64,000 bases of DNA from Gammaproteobacteria bacterium (lineage in GTDB: Bacteria > Pseudomonadota > Gammaproteobacteria > Pseudomonadales > Azotimanducaceae_A), in assembly GCA_012960755.1 (NCBI GenBank), contig DUAT01000017.1, positions 103,133 through 167,132 of the forward strand, read 5' to 3'. Below are positions 8,931 to 16,830 of this stretch, in pieces. The notes beneath the pieces are model-generated. The model was not told the origin of the DNA. It saw nothing but the letters and a program-made list of their open reading frames with translations, and made no database searches. Every line of letters starts with the position of its first letter. The stretch's first letter is position 1. A program made the translations under genes and the position numbers.

Positions 8931-9018
8931 GAACCCAGGTTTTGCCTTGGCATGGAAGCACTGGTTCCTGTTGGGCTTCCGCAAGTTCGAAGTGTTTGCA
9001 TAGTGTTTTGAGTTTCAT
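8917..9018 (-). CDS. possible 33-residue phage-like ORF
   Basis: An ATG at 9016-9018 starts two bases after the TAG of the preceding 52-codon ORF and is preceded by AAGGAC, a reasonable ribosome site. It ends with TGA at 8917-8919, overlapping the start of the next small ORF by 14 bases. No motif. Support comes only from the tight head-to-tail packing with its neighbours, as in phage early operons. Confidence 0.25.
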   Translation of the reverse strand: MKLKTLCKHFELAEAQQEPVLPCQGKTWVHVGV

Positions 9019-9020
9019 GC

Positions 9021-9179
9021 CTAGTCCTTGTGTTGTGAGTCGTCTTTATGTGTTTTGTCTTCTTGACTTAGAACGAGATCGATGTAGTCCTCGAGTAACC
9101 AAAGACTTTGTTCGTCGATCAGTTCACGCTGTCTTCGTTTTAGCCTTTCAATAGCAATGTTCACGACAACGCCGGACAT
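9021..9179 (-). CDS. possible 52-residue phage-like ORF
   Basis: Reads as a charged helical protein (for example RLKRRQRELIDEQSLW near residues 12-27, then an acidic and lysine-rich tail). It opens the string of closely packed small ORFs that ends in the HNH nuclease. The ribosome site is weak, so the start is uncertain. No family recognised. Confidence 0.35.
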   Translation of the reverse strand: MSGVVVNIAIERLKRRQRELIDEQSLWLLEDYIDLVLSQEDKTHKDDSQHKD

Positions 9180-9362
9180 CTAGGATTACTCTTCATTACG
9201 GAGCCTGATAATGACATCAAAGGACCGTGCTCCCTAGTCTCGACGAGCCAAAATGTAGTCAGGTAAATATTGGGGTGTGAATGAGCTAGAATTGCACGCA
9301 GGCGCACTTAGGATCCTTATCTAATGTCTGCTATGGGTACACTGCGGCTAGATTCGGGATCC

Positions 9363-9590
9363 TCATACCTCTTTCCGTCGTGTCAGCAATGGAATAGTAA
9401 GCGGCGTTTCCTTCCAGAAATCCTTGAAGCTTTGCGGAGACAGTTCAGTATACCTGACAGTATGTTGGATGTTCTTATGGCCCATGTAATGTTGAATTGC
9501 CCGGGTATCCTTGCCATCGTTGGCCAATTTACGACCGGCTGAGTGGCGCAACATGTGAGGCATTATCTGGTTATGACAAGACCCCAGCAT
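9363..9590 (-). pseudogene. tyrosine integrase, C-terminal catalytic stump
   Basis: A 75-codon frame contains the end of a phage-type tyrosine recombinase: HMLRHSAG with catalytic H12 and R15 around residues 12-19, GH at 37-38, and the nucleophile in HTVRYTELS (Y47). This is the FimB/XerC-like spacing. The core-binding domain and first catalytic Arg/Lys are missing; sequence upstream of IMPHMLRHS is not integrase-like. With the tRNA-Glu remnant 1.3 kb away and phage-like genes between, it probably marks a decayed integrated element. Confidence 0.75.
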
Positions 9591-9684
9591 GGGGCGAAGA
9601 CAGGAGGAAGAAACTGGTTAAGCGGCGTAGGAGACGTCGCACCCTTTACGGCGGTGGGGCGAGTGGTATTGGTGGAGAGGAGTA

Positions 9685-9720
9685 CCCACCCAGGAAAGGC
9701 ACCCGTCTCAACTCAGCGCG
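9685..9720. repeat. dispersed 36-bp repeat, copy 1
   Basis: The segment CCCACCCAGGAAAGG... ending CTCAACTCAGCGCG closely resembles bases 44259-44294 (about 30 of 36 positions by eye). Both copies are intergenic and lie upstream of unrelated genes. Nature unknown; it may be a short dispersed element or a shared RNA or regulatory motif. Confidence 0.4.
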
Positions 9721-9759
9721 GATTAAATGTAGATGTACCCAGGCAGATAGTAGTCAAAC

Positions 9760-10455
9760 CTAATGCTGTTCCTCAGAGCCCCCCAAATCGATTTCTTCAC
9801 CAAGTTTCGACGCCAGCTGGATCAGCGCATTTTCCAGGGCATCTACCCGGGACTCCAGTTTGTTAATCTGCTGATCCCTGTTAATCGCAGGTGCTCGCTG
9901 CACAACATCCGTTTCCTCTGGTGTAGATTCAATCTCACCGAAGAACAGGTGGGTATATTCGTGATCCATGCGGCCGGATTGACGAGGTAACCGGACGACC
10001 ACAGGACCGCCTTCACGGTCCATCAACGCTTTCAGGCAATCGGTCACTTGCTGGTTCTCTTCAAAACCGCCATCAAAACTGTGCAGCCGACCACTGCGGC
10101 TTCGCAATTCTCCCGGTGTCTGCGGCCCCCGCAGTAACAACAGGCAAACAATTGCGTATTCAGCCTGGTCGAACTGACACTCGGCGAGCAGGGTGTTGCA
10201 TAGTCGTTGGGTGTACTTTTCGACATTGTTCTTAAAACCTTCTTCGATGCTCACGAGGTGTTTGTCCTTGAGCTGGCGACCTGTTCTCTGCACATCGCCC
10301 GTTTGCAAGGACATGACCGGAGAGCGACTTGATTTTTGATTACAGGCATTGGTCAGCGCATTTAAGGTCAATGGATATTGATCCGGCGTCGTCACCGCTT
10401 TCTCCATCAGACAACCGATAATCCTTGCCTCTTCAGGTGTAAGTTGGATGTTCAT
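9760..10455 (-). CDS. YceH family protein (DUF480)
   Basis: A 231-residue cytosolic protein matching the DUF480/YceH family from end to end: it begins LTxEExRIIGCLMEKAVTTPDQYPLTLNALTNACNQKS-like, followed by winged-helix repeats, LLLRGPQTPGELRSRSGRLHSF-type sequence, and a short C-terminal coiled coil (residues 195-220, KLESRVDALENAL). The molecular role of the family is not established; the fold is tandem winged helix, suggesting nucleic acid or protein binding. Length is normal. It is followed in genome order by a PhyH gene on the same strand, with a gap of about 60 bases. Confidence 0.9.
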   Translation of the reverse strand: MNIQLTPEEARIIGCLMEKAVTTPDQYPLTLNALTNACNQKSSRSPVMSLQTGDVQRTGRQLKDKHLVSIEEGFKNNVEKYTQRLCNTLLAECQFDQAEYAIVCLLLLRGPQTPGELRSRSGRLHSFDGGFEENQQVTDCLKALMDREGGPVVVRLPRQSGRMDHEYTHLFFGEIESTPEETDVVQRAPAINRDQQINKLESRVDALENALIQLASKLGEEIDLGGSEEQH

Positions 10456-10515
10456 ACAAGCGCGAATCCGTTTCTAAAAGTGAGGAATGTCGTTACCAGG
10501 GTCGACTCGTTTGGC

Positions 10516-11370
10516 TCAAACAGCATCGAGAATGACGTCCGCCTGATCCTTTGGAACATAGAAATAGGAACCCGGCCTGAAATCATATCCCAGGTCACCC
10601 AGCAAACGACGCTGCCTTGCCGTACCCTGCTGTGACTCTACCGGAATTACACCATGATCATAGGAACGCACCCAGAGCTGGCAATAGTTATAAAGCAGAA
10701 CTTTTCGTGCCTTACCTGAAAGATTTTTTGCCGGGCCGTGCCAGAGGGAATGTGGAAACAGGTAGACATCCCCGGCTTTACCCATCAACTGTACGGCACC
10801 CGGTGAATAGGGTGTGGTTATCTGTTGGTGAATATGATCAGGTATTTGATTCACATGGCTCCCCGGGAACACAGTCAAGTTGCCACTGTCTTTTTCCTGC
10901 ACGTCACTGAGCAGATACATGGCTTTCATCGCAATAGGTGGGCTGTCTTCTGCGACTCGGATTCTTCTCAGACTTTCACCGCCATCAGTATGGGTATAAC
11001 CAGGGAACTTCTCGGTGGACGGTCTCGAGATCGCCTGGGTCATGCTGAGTATAATGTTTGGGCCCATAATGTCGACTATGTAGTCAAATACGGGCGCCTG
11101 ATCAATTAAGTCAATAAATACCTGGTGGTATCGCAGCAGGTCTCGCCGATCCATGAACCCCTGTGGATCTGTATCTGGCGCATGATCCATCCACTTGTAG
11201 TGACCAATGGGTAACTCAGGATTCCTGTCCGGTTCGTAGCCGGGTGCCTGACGGAACCGGTCCATTTCACCAATAAAAAACTCAACCTGGCCCGGATCAA
11301 ACACCTGTTCGAGGTGTAAGTATCCGTCAGTCTGCCATTGGACTCGTTGTTGCTCAGTTAGCTGCAGCAT
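10516..11370 (-). CDS. phytanoyl-CoA dioxygenase (PhyH) family oxygenase
   Basis: Predicted Fe(II)/2-oxoglutarate oxygenase of 284 residues. The metal-binding triad is visible: H127 and D129 in YTHTDGGE, and the distal H211 in SLWHGPAKN, with R222 (KARKVLL) about ten residues later to hold 2-oxoglutarate. In the family these enzymes hydroxylate CoA esters or small molecules; the substrate here is not inferable. The sequence GAVQLMGKAGDVYLFPH just before the distal His is typical. A second PhyH-family gene occurs at 59192-60028. Upstream of the start is a GGGAGCTGA-like ribosome site. Confidence 0.9.
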   Translation of the reverse strand: MLQLTEQQRVQWQTDGYLHLEQVFDPGQVEFFIGEMDRFRQAPGYEPDRNPELPIGHYKWMDHAPDTDPQGFMDRRDLLRYHQVFIDLIDQAPVFDYIVDIMGPNIILSMTQAISRPSTEKFPGYTHTDGGESLRRIRVAEDSPPIAMKAMYLLSDVQEKDSGNLTVFPGSHVNQIPDHIHQQITTPYSPGAVQLMGKAGDVYLFPHSLWHGPAKNLSGKARKVLLYNYCQLWVRSYDHGVIPVESQQGTARQRRLLGDLGYDFRPGSYFYVPKDQADVILDAV

Positions 11371-11440
11371 ATTCAGCTCCCGGTTACCTGGTGGTTAGAT
11401 GGTCAGTAACCCATTTTTGAGCTACTGATTTATTAGTCGT

Positions 11441-12112
11441 TTACCTCGACTGGCCGCGCGGATTCGCAATGATCTGGTCAATGGCCGCCTGGGTATGCCT
11501 CTTGATATCATTGTCTACATCGAGTGCCATCACCTTCTTGAAAATAGGCAAATACTCCAGTTGTGGGTTGGAATACAAGGGTGAAAGGTCCGGGTAGATA
11601 TCATCGGTTGAAGGTTTCTCCTGGTCCAGCAGAATCCTGAGGCGCATAATTCGACCCAGTTGTTCCAGTTCGCCCGCATAGACACCTTTTGCATCCTTAA
11701 ACCACTGGTCAAATCGACTCTGCAGATTAGCCGCCTGTTCGTCCCAGGCATCCAGTTGCGCCTGGGCCTTCGTGGTGACGTCCTTGTTTTCCCGATAGAG
11801 GATAAAAGCACCAATCCCGAACAAAATACCCACAAAACCGATAACGATACCGCTCACCCAGGAAATGGCGTCGATGTAGTTGCCGATATCACCGTCCCTT
11901 TGATCAAGCCGGGTCAGAATTGATGCATTCTGCGTTTCAAGCTCATTTATGTGACTTTCGATCCTGGATTCAAGTTTTTGATTTTCCAGTTGCAATTGGC
12001 TTTTCGTGACAGCATTAAGCAATTCAAGCTGTCGGGAAAGGTCCTGATCATTCTCTGCCATAGCCGGAAAAGCCAGCAGCATGAGCCCACAAAATATGTA
12101 CAGGTATTTCAT
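11441..12112 (-). CDS. exported coiled-coil membrane protein of a two-component operon
   Basis: A 223-residue protein with a signal peptide (residues 1-19, ending AMA), a coiled coil (about 24-75), one transmembrane helix (about 84-108, ISWVSGIVIGFVGILFGIG), and a C-terminal helical region that resembles tetratricopeptide-like or helical hairpin sequence. The coiled coil would lie in the periplasm and the C-terminal part in the cytoplasm. It follows the receiver gene by 19 bases, so it is probably the last gene of the kinase-receiver operon and may be its sensor or output partner. No named family recognised. Confidence 0.75.
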   Translation of the reverse strand: MKYLYIFCGLMLLAFPAMAENDQDLSRQLELLNAVTKSQLQLENQKLESRIESHINELETQNASILTRLDQRDGDIGNYIDAISWVSGIVIGFVGILFGIGAFILYRENKDVTTKAQAQLDAWDEQAANLQSRFDQWFKDAKGVYAGELEQLGRIMRLRILLDQEKPSTDDIYPDLSPLYSNPQLEYLPIFKKVMALDVDNDIKRHTQAAIDQIIANPRGQSR

Positions 12113-12131
12113 TGTAGTCCGTTCCAGGCTC

Positions 12132-12518
12132 CTAGGGAATACGCTTGATCAGCTCGCTCGCGGTGCTGTCGAATGGTTTTGAAACCATTTCGACGTTGTT
12201 TTCTGTGGCGAAGTCAATCTGCATGTCATGGAAGTTTTTCGCCGATATGATAATCACCGGTAGATCAGGATACTTTTTTCGGATTTTCAGATACAGCAAC
12301 TCGCCGGTTTCGAAGTGCACGTCTTCCTCCTGTAAATAACTGCCCCTGGCCATCATAATATCGAGGATAATCGCGTCAAACCGATTCATGGAGTCAAGGT
12401 TTTCAATCACATCGTCAGGGCCTGTGTAAACAACACAGGTGTGACCCTCATACTCAATAAAGGTTTTGAGATCATCGATTAAAAACCGGTCATCCTCTAC
12501 TAACAAGACGTTACTCAT
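12132..12518 (-). CDS. stand-alone response regulator receiver protein
   Basis: A 128-residue CheY-like receiver with the full active site: D9 and D10 (VEDD), phosphoacceptor D53 (IILDIMM), S92 in place of the conserved Thr/Ser (IIISAK), and K114 (VSKPF). An unusual 10-15 residue insertion follows D53 (ARGSYLQEEDVHFETGE). No output domain is present. The ATG overlaps the end of the kinase gene by eight bases, so the pair is translationally coupled and this is the likely phosphorylation target of that kinase. Confidence 0.92.
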   Translation of the reverse strand: MSNVLLVEDDRFLIDDLKTFIEYEGHTCVVYTGPDDVIENLDSMNRFDAIILDIMMARGSYLQEEDVHFETGELLYLKIRKKYPDLPVIIISAKNFHDMQIDFATENNVEMVSKPFDSTASELIKRIP

Positions 12519-14568
12519 GCCTCTTATCCGGTACTCGTGCAGGAACTCTAATGGTGAAAGTGACCGGATTGCTTAATGAAGTCAAGTGAAGATTGCCGTT
12601 GCCTTCGGCCATGATCCGGTGCGCCAGGTGCAGACCAATGCCGGTGCCACCGATGCCATGCCTGACCGCCTCGCTCCCCCGTACACCCTTTTCAAACAAG
12701 CGCTCCTTCTCTCCCTCATGAATGGGCAAACCATAGTTGCTGACCGTGATATTGAAGTAATCGCCAGATACCTCGTACCCACCGGACACTGTAATAGGCT
12801 TTCGGGTACCAATGGAATACTTGCCTGCATTGTCAATCAAGGTGTTAAAAACAATGTTAAGCAGGGTTTTGTCACCATACACACGGCAGGATTGCAGTCC
12901 GGTCGCGTTTAACTGTATATCGATATCATACTGTTTTCGAAGATAGGCTCTGGTGATATTAATCACCGGGTAAATAATGTCGCGCAGAACAGACAGTGTT
13001 TCAAAATTCCGGCGAGTCACTATCTGGTTGAAGTTAAACGTTTTAGCAATAAATTCCAATCGGTCGCCCATAACCTGAATATCATCCAGCTGTTTCATTA
13101 CTTTTTCCAGGACATCCCCGGTCAACTCCTTGTTGGCCAGTGTCCGTTTGATAATTTCCGGTGCCATCGTGAACTTCGAAATCGGCGTCCTGATCTCATG
13201 CAGGAACACCTTGTTGAAATCACTCATTTCATCAATGCTGGCATTCGTTTTTGATAACTTGTCTTCAGTTTCAACAAACAGGGTTTCGATCCTGATCAGG
13301 TTGGCAAGGTTCGAGCAAAGGGACAGCAGGTTCATAAAATCATCGGTACTGAAGTTGACAATGGACTTATTGCCTTGCTTATCCAGCTCATACTTGTTGC
13401 GAACCCGGAGTACACCAAAACACTGCCCGGAGCTGGCAAGGGGTGACCCGATCCAGTTCTGGGGCGGGTGAACTGTTGTTTCGTTGTAACCTTCATTGTT
13501 CGGGTCGTCAGTCATCAGGTCATAGGAGAAGGCCATTTCTCCCTTTCCAAAGACTTCTGCCGTCGGCACGCCACTACTGACTTCATATGAGTACTCAATC
13601 ACCGGTTCACCATGAATCTTCTCGTCACAGGTTGCCCTGAGTTCCAACCTCTTGCTCGATTTATCAGCAAGGAATATCGAACAAGCCTCGACCTGAAAGT
13701 TTGCACTCACCTGGCAGGCAATCCCATAAAGGAACTCATTCAGTTGCCCAATTTTATATGTCTCGATGAACTGCTGGTTAATCTGGTTCATCCCCTGATG
13801 TTCCTGCTGGCGCACCTGCAGGTACTTGGTTTCAATCGAGTTGCGTATTTCCAATTGGTTTTTTAGTTGTAGCGAAAAACCCTCATGTCGTGAATAGAAC
13901 GTTAAAACGCCAATGGTTCCGTCATAACCCAGGGTCAATTTCATTCGGTTAACTGTTTTGATATCGAGGGTTTCGCCCAGAGTAACCCTGTTCTCGTTCG
14001 GTGCCCGGCATTCGGTTTGATAGTCCGGCATCAACGCAAGGTTTAAAGCACTGTTCTCACCTTCGAAGATGATGCTACGCGGATAAGTAAACGATGATGT
14101 GGAGCAGGTAAACACCCTGGTAAATCTGTTGTAGACCCAGAGTGCGTAATGATCAAAGAAAAAGTAGCCAGCCCAGGCATTTATGTATTCATCAAGAGAT
14201 GTGTCAGTGGCGTAGAGCGCATCGATTAACCTTTCCCTTCGAGTAAGCTCGAATTCAGTAACGCGATGCCTGGCTTCAACCGTCGCCGCATTAAACTTAC
14301 GGCTCTTGAACATGGGCCCGCCATCCGAGAGTAACAACAGGTAATTCTCACCTTCCCCGACTCGGTACCGCGACCCTGAAAAATTGATCTGTTGACCAAA
14401 TATGCCATCCAGCACTTCACGACTGCAGGTTTTGGATTCCAGGACAGGTCTGATTGAGTCAGCAGAGAAAAACAGGTAACCACCTGTAGCGCCTGGGTCG
14501 GCTTCACCGTTACTACTGAGCAGCAGGTAGTATCCGCTGATTTTACTAAAGACGAACACATTGATCAC
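12511..14568 (-). CDS. sensor histidine kinase with GAF domain
   Basis: A 685-residue kinase without obvious membrane segments. Order of parts: an unrecognised N-terminal sensory region (1-260) that looks GAF-like, a GAF domain (about 275-430), a short coiled coil, the dimerisation/phosphoacceptor helix with H457 (FLHEIRTPISKF), and a catalytic ATPase domain with N580 (NTLIDNAGKYS) and glycine box GIGGTGIGLHLA (638-649). All residues needed for autophosphorylation are present. The GTG at 14568 is the start used here; an ATG lies just upstream but out of frame. It leads a three-gene unit with the receiver and an exported coiled-coil protein. Confidence 0.9.
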   Translation of the reverse strand: MINVFVFSKISGYYLLLSSNGEADPGATGGYLFFSADSIRPVLESKTCSREVLDGIFGQQINFSGSRYRVGEGENYLLLLSDGGPMFKSRKFNAATVEARHRVTEFELTRRERLIDALYATDTSLDEYINAWAGYFFFDHYALWVYNRFTRVFTCSTSSFTYPRSIIFEGENSALNLALMPDYQTECRAPNENRVTLGETLDIKTVNRMKLTLGYDGTIGVLTFYSRHEGFSLQLKNQLEIRNSIETKYLQVRQQEHQGMNQINQQFIETYKIGQLNEFLYGIACQVSANFQVEACSIFLADKSSKRLELRATCDEKIHGEPVIEYSYEVSSGVPTAEVFGKGEMAFSYDLMTDDPNNEGYNETTVHPPQNWIGSPLASSGQCFGVLRVRNKYELDKQGNKSIVNFSTDDFMNLLSLCSNLANLIRIETLFVETEDKLSKTNASIDEMSDFNKVFLHEIRTPISKFTMAPEIIKRTLANKELTGDVLEKVMKQLDDIQVMGDRLEFIAKTFNFNQIVTRRNFETLSVLRDIIYPVINITRAYLRKQYDIDIQLNATGLQSCRVYGDKTLLNIVFNTLIDNAGKYSIGTRKPITVSGGYEVSGDYFNITVSNYGLPIHEGEKERLFEKGVRGSEAVRHGIGGTGIGLHLAHRIMAEGNGNLHLTSLSNPVTFTIRVPARVPDKRHE

Positions 14569-14776
14569 AGTGCAGTTTCATGTTGGAAATCGTTGGGCTT
14601 CGGGCACCTGTGTCGGCCTCTCTTCGAACAGGATCATGGCTTATTTTACTTCACCTGCAGAGCGTACGCCACCAGCACAACTCTCAGGACATTCATTCAT
14701 TGGCTGGTAGTCACTCGAAACTACTAACAAACCTCCCCTGTCGCAAGGCTAACCATAAAGCCAACCATGAGTGACT

Positions 14777-16411
14777 CTACTTAAAATCAAAGCCCTCATA
14801 GTCTTTGTCTGCAACTTCAGCAAGTCGTTGCCGGTATTTTGGTGCGCCACCAAAGTAGACCATGTACCTTAGTTTGTCGTGGCCATCGACATTGGAATTG
14901 TAACCCGTAAACCAGGATTTGGTGGTACTGATCAGGGAACCGTCGTACATGCTCTTAACATGCTCGATCCACTCCGCTTCAGCCTGAGCCGAAGCCTCAA
15001 CCTGACGGTAATCATGGAGTTGCATGTACTTGATAAGGTCCGTGGTCCAGTCGACCACTTCTTCTATACCCGGCGGAAAATTTGTCGATACAGAGGCACC
15101 CTGGGGTCCAGCAAGCGTGACAAGATTCGGAAAGCCTGCTGTCTGTAACCCGAGCAGCGTGATCGGGCCGTCATCCCACTTGTCCCGCAACTTTTGGCCC
15201 TCTGCCCCGGTGAAATCGATTCGGTCAAAAGCACCTGTGATAGCATCAAACCCCGTCGCGTAGATAATCAGATCAAATTCGTATTCAGCTTCCGACGTCC
15301 TGATGCCCTGTTTTGTCACACACTCAATGGGTGTTTCGTTGATGTCCACCAGGTGCACATTGTCGCGATTGTATGCCTCGTAGTACCTCGTTTCGAGCGG
15401 CACTCTGCGGGTACCGAAGCCATGATCCCTGGGGATCAGCTTTTCCGCTGTGGCTGCATCATTTACCCGTTGGCGAATTTTCTCGGCGATGAATTCTGAG
15501 TACTCCGCATTGGCCGCTGGGTCCACCAACACATCGCGAAAATTACCCAGCCAGACACCAAAACCGCGTGAGTTGTACAACATCTCCCAGAATTCAAGCC
15601 GATCTGCTTCAGAAATCTCACTATACTCACGCCTGTCCGGGCCATGCAGAAATCCACCGGGCGTTTCCTTACAGCGTTTGAAGATTTCATCATAGGATGA
15701 TTTGATTCTTGTCAGCGTGTCGGGGTCTATAGGTCCATTGTGTAACGGCGCACACCAGTTTGGGCGACGCTGGAATATCGTGAGTGACCCTACCTTGTCG
15801 GCGATTTCCGATATGACCTGTACGCCGGTCGCACCTGTGCCAACAACCGCGACTTTCTTTCCTGCAAGGCTTACGGTTTGCTGGGGCCAGTAGTAAGTAT
15901 GGAAAGACTCGCCTTTAAAATCTTCAACACCTTCAATTCTCGGCATGGTCGCGGCAGATAACATGCCAATAGCTGTTACTAAAAAACGAGTCTCCAGTAC
16001 GCGACCGTCATCAGTTTCCAGGTGCCAGCCCTGCAACCCCTCATCGAAAGACGCGGCTTTGACTCTGCAACCAAATTGCATGTGGCCGCGCAGTTCAAAC
16101 TTGTCGACTACATAGTTTAGGTAGCGCAATGTTTCCGGCTGACCTGAAAAATGTTCACTCCAGTCCCACTCCTGCAAAATTTCCTTAGAAAAGGAATAAC
16201 CATAAGTATAGCTCTCCGAGTCGAACCGGGCACCAGGATACCGATTCCAGTACCAGGTTCCGCCAGGTCCTGCACCCGTTTCAAGTAGCGTGACTTTAAC
16301 CCCCAGTTCAAGCATTCGATGCAACATGTAGATGCCACAGACGCCTGCGCCGACAATGATTACGTCGTACTCAGGGTTTTCGTCCTGGGTTGACCCGGAT
16401 TTCGAAGCCAT
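14777..16411 (-). CDS. flavin-binding monooxygenase, Baeyer-Villiger type
   Basis: A 544-residue FAD/NADPH enzyme predicted to insert oxygen next to a ketone carbonyl. The FAD-binding GAGVCG is at 21-26, the NADPH-binding GTGATG at 191-196, and the Baeyer-Villiger fingerprint FxGxxxHxxxW is exact at 165-175 (FKGESFHTYYW). GTWYWNRYPGARFD (51-64) is typical of cyclohexanone- and steroid-type members. The ketone substrate is unknown. It stands alone between the kinase operon and the TPR gene, about 200 bases from the former. Confidence 0.92.
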   Translation of the reverse strand: MASKSGSTQDENPEYDVIIVGAGVCGIYMLHRMLELGVKVTLLETGAGPGGTWYWNRYPGARFDSESYTYGYSFSKEILQEWDWSEHFSGQPETLRYLNYVVDKFELRGHMQFGCRVKAASFDEGLQGWHLETDDGRVLETRFLVTAIGMLSAATMPRIEGVEDFKGESFHTYYWPQQTVSLAGKKVAVVGTGATGVQVISEIADKVGSLTIFQRRPNWCAPLHNGPIDPDTLTRIKSSYDEIFKRCKETPGGFLHGPDRREYSEISEADRLEFWEMLYNSRGFGVWLGNFRDVLVDPAANAEYSEFIAEKIRQRVNDAATAEKLIPRDHGFGTRRVPLETRYYEAYNRDNVHLVDINETPIECVTKQGIRTSEAEYEFDLIIYATGFDAITGAFDRIDFTGAEGQKLRDKWDDGPITLLGLQTAGFPNLVTLAGPQGASVSTNFPPGIEEVVDWTTDLIKYMQLHDYRQVEASAQAEAEWIEHVKSMYDGSLISTTKSWFTGYNSNVDGHDKLRYMVYFGGAPKYRQRLAEVADKDYEGFDFK

Positions 16412-16830
16412 AACTGTTACTCGTCTTATCGAAATTTTCTAGTGAGCCAGGGAATACATTCACCAGATGATTTTCACATATTGTATCGGCTACCGCCGCC
16501 CTAATACTGCTGAATTGATGATCAGGGTCAAGGGATCGTGAGTATCTACAATGGCCGAAATATTTTATGAGGGCAAATTTTAAGTGGGCAATTTTAAGTG
16601 GCTAACATGCCGTCTTAATTACCCACATCCAAATCTCAAGGAAGATTGAATTTCTGGTTAAGACATATTGCAACATTTACGACTAAAAATGGAGTTTTGT
16701 CAGGCATCAAAAATCAGCTGACACTTCGTCGGCGAACTCGACTCTTCCATCACATCCTCTCCACAAGCAGGCAATCAGCTTCTAATATTTCAACGTTAAC
16801 ATCTCGCGAATCCAGCGAAGGAGATTGATG
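16412..16830. other. 419-bp gene-free region with a 14-bp tandem duplication
   Basis: Divergent intergenic region between the monooxygenase and the TPR gene, so both promoters must lie here, although no clear -35/-10 pair stands out. AATTTTAAGTGG occurs twice (16576-16587 and 16590-16601, period 14). AAGGAG at 16818-16823 is the ribosome site of the downstream gene. Nothing else recognised. Confidence 0.6.

Noticed and set aside
9597..9680. A plus-strand frame of about 90 codons overlapping the integrase stump (9497-9763)
   Set aside because: It has no family resemblance, a very basic random-like composition (repeated Arg), and runs antisense to the integrase remnant; it is probably a chance frame.
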